Shown here: positions 22,401 through 34,170 of the stretch, in pieces
How the letters are laid out: each line of letters begins with the position of its first letter
How positions within the stretch are numbered: position 1 is the first letter of the stretch
Origin: Stercorarius parasiticus
Lineage: Eukaryota > Chordata > Aves > Charadriiformes > Stercorariidae
Direction of reading: 5' to 3'
DNA length: 64,000 nt
NCBI GenBank assembly: GCA_013396915.1
Contig: VWZL01001939.1
Coordinates: 202,673-266,672 of the forward strand
The notes under the pieces: model-generated
Seen by the model: only the letters and a program-made list of their open reading frames with translations
What the model was told of the DNA's origin: nothing
Database searches by the model: none
Made by a program: the position numbers and the translations under genes

Positions 22401-23663
22401 AATGAGGTAATTAAATTGCATTTGTTTGTGTAGCAGAGGACCTGATGAGAATTCTGGAGACATGTTTATTTCTTAGACCACACGTTCTCCAGTCTGATTT
22501 TGGGGTATTAAAAGATCAATAAAAAAAACCCCCAAAACGGAACTACTTTTCAGTAGTTCTTTCATTCCATAAAAAAGACGATTATAACAAAGGCTGTTTG
22601 AACAATTTTTAATACTTACAGCAAACTTTTTTCTCAACAGTTCTTGTGCAACTTCTTTCATTCTTTTTTTCTGAATCCATTGTTCAATATTCACTATGTA
22701 GGCTAGATAAATAATTTCTAATATACAGATGGTCTGCAAACTAACAATTCAGGTTTGCCACCACTTCAGTTTTGCATGATGTTTGATCACTTATGTTTTT
22801 TTTGTGCATCCTGACTAAGTGGCTAGAATATTTGAAAGAAAAAAGTAATTAATAACAATGAATTGTCAATAAACATTATTCTTTTGGGTCTAGGGTCTGA
22901 AACTTGGAGGATTCACAAAACAGCTTTCCTAATTTTTCCAAGCTGTGTAAGAGATGTTGATTCACAAATGAAATGATATTTAACATAGTGTACCAATCTG
23001 TGCAATGATGTTTTTCAATGATTGTTCCAAATTTATGGAGGACTGTTAAATATGTGATATATGATAATATATACTAAATGGAATATTCAAATTTGTTTAC
23101 ATGGTTTAGATACTTTGGTATTTTCATTGTAGTTTAGATGCTTCTTCTGTTTAACTAATATAAAGACCTTCTTATGTCATGTGGATATTTAAGTGTCTAA
23201 TTTTTACCAATTACAGAACAACTTCAATATGTAGTATTTTTGGTGTAGGTACACTTAATCTATGTGAACGTTCATGTATTAAAATTCTTTTGAAAAACCT
23301 AACTTAAAATTCTATTTACCTTGATTGGTTTTGTATGCTTTAGATGACTTTTGAAAGTGAAAGAAGGGTCCAAACCCAAAAGCAATGTAAATAGTGTAAT
23401 ACTGAGCATCACAATATTACTAACACACACTAATGTTAGTCACCTAACTGCTGGAACAGGTTTATCACAAGAACATGGTAAGAACAAGTGATGGTAGACT
23501 GGCAAAAGGTCAGAAATCGAACAAGAACTTTGTGTGGGAATCCAAAGGCAAAGTAATAAGGACAGGGTGTGCTTAAATCCTGTCCTTCTTGGATTACGTG
23601 TTTTGCACACTGGATATTTAGCATCTCGTTGCCATTATACCTTGTAACTTTCTTCTAAAGCAA
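19482..23663. other. Unique AT-rich non-coding DNA, no gene seen
   Basis: Over 4 kb in which I recognise neither gene nor repeat family. The longest open frames are about 88 codons (22473-22739, minus; 21109-21369, plus) and look like chance products. Confidence 0.5.
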
Positions 23664-23668
23664 AAGCC
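23664..23668. repeat. Target-site duplication, left (AAGCC)
   Basis: AAGCC lies directly before the TG that starts the LTR and recurs at 24429-24433 directly after its terminal CA. ERVL-type elements in birds usually make 5-bp duplications. Confidence 0.85.
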
Positions 23669-24428
23669 TGTCATGGTTTGGGCTGGCTGAGCACTAAAAT
23701 AAATGACAGATGCTCTCCCCAACCTCTCCCTTCAGGTAAAGAAGGATGAGAAAGAAAGAGACTTATGAGTTAAAAAGAAGCTAAACTACTTTAATTAAAT
23801 ATCAATAATAAAAACAAAATATAATAATATTTAAAAAGAAAATAATTATATATATACAATATATACAACCTGCATCGAGCTCCCAGGATAACGATCATGT
23901 CACCGGCAGGCACTGTGAAAGTCCCAGACTGTACTCAGCAATAGACAAGACCTAACTCAAGAACTGGATTCAGGAACATACGGATTGGGATCAAAGGCAG
24001 AGGAACAGACAGAGTCCTTCTCGGACACCAGCCATTGAAGAAAGAGCTGACACTTTCATATGTCAGTTGTTATACTGAGCGTGATGCATATAGGATGGAA
24101 TACCCTGTTGGTCAGTTTGGGTCACCTGTCCTGTCTGCTCCTTCCCACAAGTGCGACCCCTCTACGCTTTTCCGCTTCTGACCCTCCAATGGGGCAAATA
24201 ACAAAGTTAGCTGACCGTGCTTGTTATAGTAATAAGTATAAGCAGGAGCCTCTCTGCGTACCATTCCTTGGCATTAACTACAAACATCAGGCCTTATCTC
24301 TGCTAGAAGGAGATACTGTCTGAAAAATATGCTCTTAATTTCAGAGAGTTAGTTAGATAGCAGAGGCTTAACTGAAAAGTAAAATTACTGGAAAGAAAAT
24401 TGATTCTTTTTTACCTCAAAATGAGACA
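23669..24428 (-). mobile_element. Solo LTR of ERVL type
   Basis: A 760-bp element bounded by TGTC at the left and GACA at the right, the expected inverted TG/CA ends, and flanked by AAGCC on both sides. Read on the minus strand it resembles bird ERVL LTRs: TTAATTTTCTT-like text near the start, a GGAGCAGACAGGACAG block, ACCCAAACTGACCA, a GGGTATTCCAT block, a TATA-like TATAAC (24069-24074) and an ATTAAA signal (23790-23795). No viral gene or second LTR lies beside it, so this is the usual footprint of recombination between the two LTRs of an old provirus. Orientation comes from the TATA and polyadenylation order. The subfamily name is not assigned. Confidence 0.85.
24069..24074 (-). promoter_or_regulatory. 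TATA-like box of the solo LTR
   Basis: TATAAC on the minus strand, about 60 bases after the conserved ACCCAAACTGACCA block, sits where the ERVL promoter TATA box is normally found. Activity is not known and may have been lost. Confidence 0.45.
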
Positions 24429-24433
24429 AAGCC
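24429..24433. repeat. Target-site duplication, right (AAGCC)
   Basis: Exact match to 23664-23668, directly after the terminal CA of the LTR. Confidence 0.85.
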
Positions 24434-24662
24434 TAAAGTTCTTATTTAAAAAAATTGGACAAAAGTCATTCTTTTTGCTATAAATTAAATCTTATTATGG
24501 ACAAAAGAGAACACCCCATGTATAAGTAGAGAAGAATTGCTTGTAAGTCTCATTAATATTTTAGTAGTATAATAAAAAATTCAACAGTTATACTAGTCCA
24601 GGCACAGTAACACTAACAGTCATAGTCTGAATTAATACATGAGAGCTTCGTATAGTTAAAAC

Positions 24663-25128
24663 TGTTACACAGAACAACCTACTGTGTCTTTTCTCTCTGG
24701 CATTAGGCTCACCCTTCCAAAGGTCCCCTGGATCTTAAGGTCAGTGGTGACTGTCTTCCTCAGGAGGAGAGGTGGGCCAACGCAGCGAGTCGTCAGTGTC
24801 CAAAGGTGTTTGCCTGGAGGAGACCAGTGCTGGTCCTGAGGTCACATTCCACTGCTGGTCCTGAGGTCACATTCCACTGCAATCTGGTGTCTACCTGGAT
24901 GACTCTTTATATATTTTCTTAAAACAGCCTGCTTCCTTCTCATTAACTGCTGGCCAAACTGTTAAAGCTGCAGAACAGCCTGCCCCGCTCTCCCTTGGCA
25001 CAACAGGGCTCTTATTTGTTATGCAGTGACTGCTGGGCTTTTACCGTATCTAAGACACATTTTAAGCTAAAACACTTCAGGCAACAGGCAGAGACTAAAA
25101 CTCAGGCCAAGACAAGTCAGGCAAGTCC
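24663..25128 (-). mobile_element. Possible second LTR-like segment
   Basis: This stretch is richer in G and C than its surroundings and has LTR-like layout when read on the minus strand. A TATATAAA box (24906-24913) lies about 215 bases from one end and a purine- and GC-rich leader follows. TAAAAC occurs both at 24657-24662 and 25129-25134 and could be a 6-bp target duplication. The left end TGTTAC fits an LTR terminus, but the right end CC does not give the expected TG on the sense strand. The boundaries and the class are therefore uncertain. It contains a 25-bp tandem duplication. Confidence 0.35.
24829..24878 (+). repeat. 25-bp tandem duplication
   Basis: Two adjacent identical units of 25 bases (24829-24853 and 24854-24878), each beginning GCTGGTCCTGAGG. 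Confidence 0.95.
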
Positions 25129-25134
25129 TAAAAC

Positions 25135-27213
25135 ACTGCACTGCCTTGTGAGTGCACAGCCTGTTGTGCTCTAGTGCTCTACCTCTAGAGCCAGGTAACA
25201 GTGAGTGAGAGCGAGGAATAAGGAGTGAGTGTGCAAGGAGTCCCATCTACATTGTCTGACATTTTTCCACTTCGTCTAAAGCAATTCTGGACTAACTGTG
25301 CTGGAGCAGAGAAGATGGGATAAAGAAAAAGTGAGCGAACAAGGGCTGTAATTTAGTGCTTATGACTTTCCTCTGGGACATCTGGAGTTTGAATTCAGCT
25401 CCGAGGGCTGATTAAGTATTTGAAGTGTAAAGTGCATAAATAGAAACCGTGGTTTTAAGTCTCCTCACGCAGAGGAGAAATTAAACCAAGAATATCTCAT
25501 GTTCTGAATGAATGTCCTAAGCACTAAATCCTTATCTCAGGGATGTTGACAACTCTTCTGGCCTCCTTCTTCAGGAAAATGTTATGGTGCTCATTCAATA
25601 AATGTATTCTGTGAACACCTTCTTGCTTATGTTCTTCTCAATGCTCTGACCTTGAAAGTGAAAAAAGTAAAAAAAAAACAAAAAAGCTTTTGTGGATTCT
25701 TTTGGAAGACAGGCTTGATCTAGAAGGCAGTAAATCATTACTGTCAAGTTCAAAGTGCCTTTAGACAAAAAGATAAGCAGAATTTTGGGTACCTGAGGAA
25801 TCTGAGCATCCCAAGGATTCATATTCTTAAGAGGGCTTGAGGGTCACAATGCAGATTCAGTTATCCATCTTCCCCCTAAATTTGGCTCTGGACATTGTTT
25901 TTCAAATTGCTTTAGCATTGAAATGTTAAGCCCAGGTATGGCTAAATATTTTTTAATATCTTTGTGGCTGGATCTGAGTCTTTCTCATCTGGGAAAACGA
26001 TACTGCCACTTTTTCTTTTTTTAAAAAACTTTTTTTTACCCTTGCTACATGAGCATGAAGACTATTGTGAATGCCATTAAAAGAACAGTATTTTTCTACA
26101 GTATAATATACACACAAAATGATTAATATTAAATGGGAAACAAATTGGCAAGTGGAAATAGTACCTAGCAATGACTACCAAACCTGCACCATTTCAGCAC
26201 TATGTGCACTGATATCCTGTTAATTTGGGGGACATGATGGCAATGCATCTCCTGTCAGAGCCTTGAAGTTAGTGGACTTAAATAATATGTTGCCTTCAAT
26301 ACTCAGGAACCCTAGCCATCACCATACTAAACTTTGATGGTTGCCAAAGAAACCTGCAATATAAACAACACTTCTGGGGTTTTTTTTGGTGTTTTTATTC
26401 TATGGCATTAATCTGATAAAAAGGATCTCGACTTATATTTTCATGGATAAACTACCTTCTTTGTCTAGGTTGATGAGGGTTCAATCTAGGAAGGATTAAA
26501 GTCTCTGTTCACTAACAACATCATAATATAATAAAGACCAACTTATCAAGGATTCATCTAGCTAATATTATGTTTTATATAGTATTCACACCCTTCATTT
26601 CACGGTCCTAGAATTTACATGGAAAAAGACAGAGGACAGTTGGTTCTTGTCCATGCTCTTAAAACCATTCATTTTGCAATTTTTTAAAATATATCCTTAG
26701 GTTAAGTTAGCTCCTGTATCCCTTTCAAACTCGTCAAGTTTTCCTGCATCCTTTTAAGAATTTAGGGGACAAGAATTGCACAACTAGGGGCAGACCCTGA
26801 GTTTGCAACAGTGGCATAATGTTCTGGTTATATTCCTTATTTCTTTCCTAATAATTATTTACACTTCACTTGTTTTCCTTTTACTTCTGCCGAGCACTGA
26901 GTTGATGTTTTTATGAAACTCCCTGTCTTGCTTCTGAATAGTGATGGTCATAGCCAAGCCCAGCTTTTGATATATGAAACTGTAATAGTTTCTTCATGTG
27001 TGCTACATTTTACATTAATATACAGTCAACTTCATCTTCCATTTTATTGCCTTATAACATCTCATAATGTTCTTCATAATCTTACATGTCCTTACTCCCT
27101 TGAAAAATTTTATAAAATCAGCCAACTTTCCACTCTTTACCACCTTTCTAAATGTTTATATATACACATATATAAAATACAGCTATTTTAAATTTTATAT
27201 ATACACACAGTTT
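25135..27213. other. Unique AT-rich non-coding DNA, no gene seen
   Basis: The first 200 bases are somewhat GC-richer and may still belong to the LTR-like segment. The rest is AT-rich. A 92-codon frame (26913-27191) has no recognisable domain. Confidence 0.45.
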
Positions 27214-27251
27214 TTTTAATATATATACGCATCTATGTGTATATATTAAAA
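27214..27251. other. AT-rich inverted repeat
   Basis: TTTTAATATATATAC (27214-27228) pairs with GTGTATATATTAAAA (27237-27251) with one mismatch around an 8-base loop. It sits in a TA- and TATACA-rich tract starting near 27165. Such palindromes can extrude as cruciforms, but they are common in AT-rich DNA. Confidence 0.6.
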
Positions 27252-30200
27252 TAGCCTTGAAGATCTCTAGGTGACTTCCCTGCACTGTGACAGCTAACCT
27301 TTTACTGATATTCTCCGTTTTCTTGTCTTTCAACCAACAGTTTTATCTATATAATGGGGTGGTGGTACATTCCCCATTTGACCACAGCTTTACTTCTCAG
27401 GTTGTAGCATCACACTAGCTCTATGACCACAGTCATCATAACATGTGGGAGCACAAATTTGCTGCCAAGTGCAGTCCTGGTTTTAGGTGAGACAAGCATA
27501 TGTGATGCAGCTGATTCAGCTTCCAAAATCTCTGCCAAGGTCATGATTATTCCACCTGATGCCAGAGATACACCCCAGCCTGGTTCATCATGCTTCAGAG
27601 TACTTTGTTGTAGAGTATATATTTATCCTTAGGTTGCTCAAAGTATTTTCACAGTGACTTTAGATGCTGCAGTTCGCTACTGACTGTTCCTCTTATGAAA
27701 ATTTGACCTATTGATTGCAATCAAGTCCAAGCATTAAATCAGCTATATAATTTATATAATGAGTCCATTTTTCAAAATAAGTGTTTGCGTGTTGTGAGAT
27801 GTTTCATAATTAAACGACTTATAAAGTCTAGTATAAACACAACAATATTAATTACTTCAATGTGATATGGTATACATAAGCAAGGTACTGAATGTTACAA
27901 CTTAGTTTATTGGCATATGTGTATTTTTTTGCTTGGTTTATATGCTAACACTTCTGCGTTTTGGCACAGATGAAATAAGAAATGCAGTGGTTTTGCTTCC
28001 TTTACTTCCAAATATGTGCATGGTCAACAATAAAATTGCACCAATATAGAATTTGAGAGTTACAAACATTTTAGAAGGATCGTTCCCACCATGCAGAAGA
28101 ACAACAGTAACTGACTATGGTTCATATAAAAATTATATTTTCTCTCTCTGTGTATTTATTTTTAATTTCTACTCTGTTTTTCAAAGCTTATACTTCATGT
28201 AGGTGACAGTACATGCTATATTCCAAGTTTGAAAATGAAACTATTTTTGAAACATCAGAGTACAAAAAAAGGTCATATTTAGGTGTGAAAAACACATTTT
28301 CATGCACAGGTAACTCCAAAGTAGCTAACTCATATTTTCTTACCTTTCAAAAAAATCACTTTTAAGTTGAAAATGAACATGGAAAAATCTAGCTCAAAGG
28401 GTTTGTCGTCTGTTTTGAAAGCTATAAGCAGCAGCAAACAATGCTGAGTCTCCATTCATGGCTATACTTCTGGTATCAAGGTATTATATGCACTAATTCT
28501 GCATTTATTAACCGTAGACATTGCAAGCCTATTTTTTCAAAAAAAATATTATGGAAGACAGAAGCCTTTTCCAAAACACACTTGAATTCTTTGTCCTAAA
28601 TAAGATAAGCACTTGAAAATTGTATGCGCTAGGTAATAATGATATTATTAATGTCTCATGAATCCCAAATAAATGCTGTGCTCTGGAAACTGGGTTTATT
28701 ATACTGCTTCATATGTTTTTCTAGAATGCCCTTTTCCCCATATATTCATGATTTTTCATGTTTCCTACTGTCTTTTTTATCCTCATCTAACTGGAAACTT
28801 CCCTTTTATGTCTTCTTTTTTACTGTCATTTTTACAAGTATGATTTTCTTTGTGAAATCATTGACAGTGGAACGCTTTTTAATATTTTCTTGGATTTATT
28901 ATTTAAAGCTAACTTTTAGGCAGATATTAACTATGAGAGTGCTAAGTTGACCAGTACTGGGGGGATGATATGATTTTTAATTCTTTTCATTGCTGAGTAT
29001 TTAGTATCATAGAAGTTTCTCAATAGATACCAGATGATCTACTTCCAGGTATAAGGAATAAAATATTGGAATTCAATAAAGAATTCCTAGTCTGTATGAA
29101 TTCTTTTCTTATAGGTCCCTGCGTGCAGGGTTGTCCCACTTCTCTTACAACCTATTCTCCTGGAGTAGCCCAGCTGATGTGGACAGGAATTGATGTGTAT
29201 CACCGTGTTACATGAGAAAGTCGCCATGTCTCTTCAACATCTTTTATGGAGAAGTGAACTTTTCCCTCAGAACATGGCATCAGCAGTTTTGGGAAGAGTC
29301 TTTGCACTTCACTTTCCCTTGTTCTGTGTGTGCCTATTGTCAAAAAGATATTTAAAGCTGGACAGACCAAAAAGTTCTGAGTATGCTAATGATGAAATAG
29401 TAAGGATGACTCTGTACCTGTGCCTGCAACCATGTCCTTATTCTGTTTTATTTGCTAGTACAGATGTAACCAGTCTAAGGACTAAATTCTAACCACTCAA
29501 AACTTCTTAATCACCCACGAATTGGAGTATGTGCAAAAGTTAACCAGTTTGCCAAGCCAAGCTCCTAGGCTCCTGCTTGATCTCTCTCATGACTCAGTCT
29601 CTAAAAAAGTACCTCAATTTTTTTAATGTCTCTGAAATTGCAATATTAATTAGTGTTGCTCTGACTGGTAAACACATATAAACTATGTCTGCATTAGCAA
29701 GCAGTGTGGTGGAATAGGTGAAGATCCACAGAGTAAAATAGTTGGTGCAGCGGACCTGATGTCCTCACTGCACAGTTCAGGTGCTTCATTTTGAAGTAGC
29801 TCTTGTCTGGTCCCATGAACTGAACGTCTGTTACCAACTAGACTACATTAGGTGTCCTTCTGGAGTGTATTTTCTTGTTTCATTTCCAAAAAAGTACTCA
29901 TTTCTGTGGTATGAAATGAAGTATAATAAGTGAGGGAAATTGGGACATTTGCCTCAAAATAATCTTGACAGGAATAAAAACTCAAATGTAGATGTATGCA
30001 CAGCAGGCAGCAGTGAGTTCAGTGCACAGCAGCTGCATTGGTTGTCAATGCAAAACAAAGACAGATGAAATACTGCTGCGTGACTCTTGGTAAAAATCTT
30101 TTCCTGGGAAGAATAACAGCTTGATTCTACCCCAACATCATTTGTTTCCATCCTCCAAGAAAACCCCTTGGCAGTTAAAAGACTAGTCTTGTGCACTACA

Positions 30201-33200
30201 CAATAGTTTCCTGCCTTTTTTTTCTGTGTTGAATAATTGTAGAGATGCAAATATAAGAATAATAGGATGAAAATGAGAGCAGAAGATCAGATATACTGAT
30301 CTATAGTCCTAGCAGCTAAGGCACAGCTAGTGGGAAAGGTTTTCAGTCCTGCTTCCAGGTGTATCTCTCTTTTTCAGTCAAAGACTATGTCTCTGGGGGC
30401 CACATGTGAAAGGTGTACATGCATTTGTTCATAATATAATTGTGTATAGAGCATGTAACTTTGTGTGTGGGATAAATGCTTTGGAAGCTAGGTGAGTGCC
30501 ATTAAGTGTGTAATATCTGTACCTGGTGCTCAGATGAGTACCTTTTTGCAAGCTGAATATTGTGTCATTCTCAGAGATAGAAGATGAAATCTCTTACCTC
30601 TAATTTCTATCTGAATTATGTTAATGTTTGAGAAACTTTACAGAGATGTTATCTTCCTAGAAGATCAGAGTCAAACCAAACCTTAATAAAGAAGATGGGA
30701 AGTGGTTTGCACGCCTCCCAGAAATGTTTACCCTCCCATGCTGGAGTAATCCATCACTTCAGTGTCACAAAGCAGATTTTTTTCATTAGCCTGAACCATT
30801 TTTCTTCTACTCTGAAGATCTACTACCGCAGGAAATAGGAGGTTCAGCAACAGCCATCTTCCCACAGTGTTGTCCCTCCTTTTGTTATCATAACATCTCA
30901 ATTAACTTATGATTCAGGATTCAACTGTACACCATAAATATAATACAATAAGTCAAATTATCTGCAAAAAGAAATCTGGTAACAAATAACTGTATATTCT
31001 AGCTTATGAACAGTATAGATATTTTCATTTCACTATTTATTTTACTAATTTATAGAAGCAGGCAGAAGAGTAAAAAATGTTCCTAATATTAGTAAATTTA
31101 ATTTTATTTCATTGTATATCTTATTTTCAAGTTTGACAGCAAGATGAATCTGCATTTAATATTCATTGCTAGCACCTCAAAAAGTAGATGATATTATTAT
31201 TTAGGACGCAAGAATATCTGCATTTCTCTGTAGTATAAAACTTCCAACATTATTTTGAAAACTCACATTTTCCGCGGAATGGAATTGATACGCTCAGTAA
31301 CTGAGAGATGGGTTTCAAGAGTGTATTAGTTCTAATTTGGAAGTATAATTACAAATGCTGCTGGGAAAGTCATATTTCAAAAATAATTATGTTAAATCTC
31401 TCCTGTAGGAAAGGTCTTATGGTTTGAGAATCCCTTTTTTTCTACTTAAATGATTGGTAATTCCTTACCATCATTATGAACACACGAACATTGCCTGGTA
31501 GCAGGATAAAATATTCACGGCTTTTGGAATCAAAAGTTTTCTGTTTCTTTCCTTCTGATCTAAAACATAAAGTTGATGAATGTCAGTTCTTCAACTTTGA
31601 AAGGTTTAAACAAACAAAAAAGAGATACAAGATGCATGCCACAAGCTTAATGGGCTGATTATATAAAATGCCTTAAGATGGAAATTAAACATTAGCCTTC
31701 CTCTTTGCTCAGAACACTATTTAGAGGAAGGACAATATAAATCTAGATGTAAAATACTTCTCCTTGAATTTTAGTTTTAAGTTTCACACTATTTTTCAAT
31801 TCCCTCACTGAACCAAAAAATACCAATCATAAGAGATAGTTACAAAGATATTATCTTTGTACAGACCTCAGCTGTCAAGGTTTTCTTTAGGAGAAAACTA
31901 TAAAACTTTTAAAATTCCCTAATTTCAGATTCAGAAGGGAAAAAAAATGATTCATCCTCCGTCTAACTATTCAGGCTATTTTGATGGAAATTGTATCCAG
32001 ATTTAAATAATGTGTGTTATCTCAACTTTTCCTTCATAAATGTGACTACAGTAAACTGCAAAGACACATACCTTGTAAAGTGTTGGATACTTTTTACTCA
32101 ATCTAAAAATTTAAGATGCTTATAGATACCACAGTACTGTAAAAATATAGTAAAGTATGGATGTATTTTATTATTATTATTATTATGGTATAACCGTGGA
32201 AAAGAACAGAACATTAGAACTTTAAAATTCAGAAGGAGGTCCGATTATTTATATAGAGGTTTCTAGAGCAAAGTAAAATCCTCAACTAGCTTTGCAGGCA
32301 CTAGCCTTTCTTAATATTGCCAAAATGTGAATCTATTTTCATATGAGTTCAGAAACGTTGAAGTTGTCTTTCTGGTCATTAGTAATGTAGGTTAATATAA
32401 TTTGTGTGAAAGCTTATATATTCTTATCTCTTTAAGTCTTTCCTTTTTCCTTCTGGAAGGATTAGAAATGTACCAAAAGTTATTTTGTAAAGAAAGTTGA
32501 CAGAATTATTCATTTTTATTTCCAGAGCACTGAGAAAAGTAGTGATCAATCAAGAGAACTTGAAGGTGTTTATTGATGTATGTGGAGCTGCTCCCAGTTC
32601 CCCAGAGGGACTAACAGAAGGAATAAAATGCTGATTAAACAGGTAACTGCAGCCTTTGTGCAAAGCTCAGGGAAAACAACATATTTTTATTTTTCTTTCT
32701 GTGATTTATATCAGGTTCTATATTTCTTGCCTCCTATGTTCAATTTCCTTTACCAGCCTGGAACAGGAGAGGTTTCTAGCATTAACAATATAAACTCCTG
32801 TTCTTGCCCTTTTCGATGACATAGTTTATATATTTTCCGACTCTTCCCTAATGTTCAAAGATCTTTGCTCCTCAGGGCTTACACAGAAGGTGAAGCACTG
32901 AAAGCTTTTTCTAAGTAACCTGTGAGATCTTCAGGGCAAACAGTTTTTCTTGATTCCTCCTGCAAAGTATAAAACACACTTTCCACAGTATAAAAATAAA
33001 CTTTCCCAGTCATCATCATCCCTAGTAAGCACATGGACAAATTTCATATTAAGTAATTGCTTTTGGCTTGCTCCTTTGGGGTTTTGAGTGCCTTTCAGTT
33101 CACATTGAGGTTTCTCAGACTCTTGCTGCAAACAGCTAGCATCTTTAAAAATCGAGTGTTCTCAAATAACATTATTTCTGAAGGAAAAAAATAACAATTT

Positions 33201-33616
33201 ATTTTTAAAGTATTTGTTGATTTTGGGAATTTAAATACGCATATTAATCAGTATTCTGGTTTTATATGGCAACGAGTTCTATATTAGTGAAGTAGTATCC
33301 TGTTACATTACATTTTGTTTCTTCCCTTCTGGACATACAAAAGATGATTGAATACGTAGTGTAATGTCCTGAATTCCTGTATTGCAGACTAGTCTTTCTG
33401 GATAAATTAAGGCTTGATTAGAAATAAAATTCATAGAGAGTGGCCAAATACTGCTGTTAATATAGCTGAGTTTTAATAGGGACTAATATGGGCTTTGCGT
33501 AACATTCACATTTCAGCTTAAAAACGCTTTGACATTGCTCATGACATTGTGAAATCATTATCAGTGTGTGTGTTAAGTTTTAAATAAAAAAAGAGGCAAT
33601 AAAAAGAATAACATTT
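27252..33616. other. Unique AT-rich non-coding DNA, no gene seen
   Basis: Open frames up to 103 codons (28639-28950, plus, Phe- and Ser-rich) show no family features. The only simple repeat I noted is TTA (32168-32186). No transposon was recognised. Confidence 0.45.
32168..32186 (+). repeat. (TTA)n simple repeat
   Basis: Six perfect TTA units, seen directly. Confidence 0.9.
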
Positions 33617-33658
33617 ACTCACAAGATCCACATCACAACTCACAAGATCCACATCACA
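33617..33658 (+). repeat. 21-bp tandem duplication
   Basis: Two adjacent identical 21-base units starting ACTCACAAGATCC, at 33617-33637 and 33638-33658. Confidence 0.95.
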
Positions 33659-33810
33659 GGAGTCTGTAACCTGTGGATTATGCAGTAAATAGAAATCTTC
33701 TCATTTTCTATGTCTTAAAAAAAAATACAGAAAATATAAAAATAAGATTTCAAACACAGATTACATATATATAGATAGATAAACAGATACTAAAATTAAA
33801 TGGCTTCAAG

Positions 33811-34170
33811 CGGACTTTATTGTGGCCTTTCAGTACTTACAGAAGGCTTATAAGAAAGACAGAGAGAGACTATTTACCAAGGCCTGTAGTTACAGAACAA
33901 GGTGCAACAGTTTTAAACTGAAAGACAGCAGATTTAGATTGGATATAATGAAGAAATTTTTTATAATGAGAATGGTGAGACACTGGAAGAGGTTGTCCAG
34001 AGAATTTGTGTATGCCCTGTCACTGGAAGTGTTCAAGGTCAGGTTGGATGGGGGTTTGAGCAACCTGAGCTAATAAAAGATGTCTCTGATCATGGCAAGG
34101 ATGTTGGACTAGATGATCTTTAAAGGTCCCTTCCAACTGAAAACATTCTATCATTCTATGATTCTATGAT
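33811..34170 (+). mobile_element. CR1 LINE, 3' end fragment
   Basis: A plus-strand CR1 3' end: C-terminal ORF2 text, the 3' UTR block GGACTAGATGATCTTTAAAG, and a tail of three imperfect units ending ATTCTATGAT at 34170. It is 5'-truncated at about 33811, within the same ORF2 region as the copies at 5461 and 38149. A GATAGATAAACAGATAC stretch lies about 30 bases upstream. Confidence 0.93.
33822..34073 (+). pseudogene. CR1 ORF2 C-terminal fragment
   Basis: An 83-codon frame with FQYLQKAYKKDRERLF, KKFFIMRMVRHWKRLSRE and LSLEVFKVRLDGGLSNLS, parallel to the 5552-5803 copy. The enzyme domains are missing, so it is not functional. Confidence 0.85.

Noticed and set aside
23669..24428. Possible retroviral coding sequence with the LTR
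   Set aside because: No gag-, pol- or env-like frame lies on either side, and the element is bounded on both sides by its target duplication.
28639..28950. 103-codon frame with hydrophobic stretches
   Set aside because: Phe- and Ser-rich because of T-rich DNA; no start context, domain or neighbouring exon supports it.
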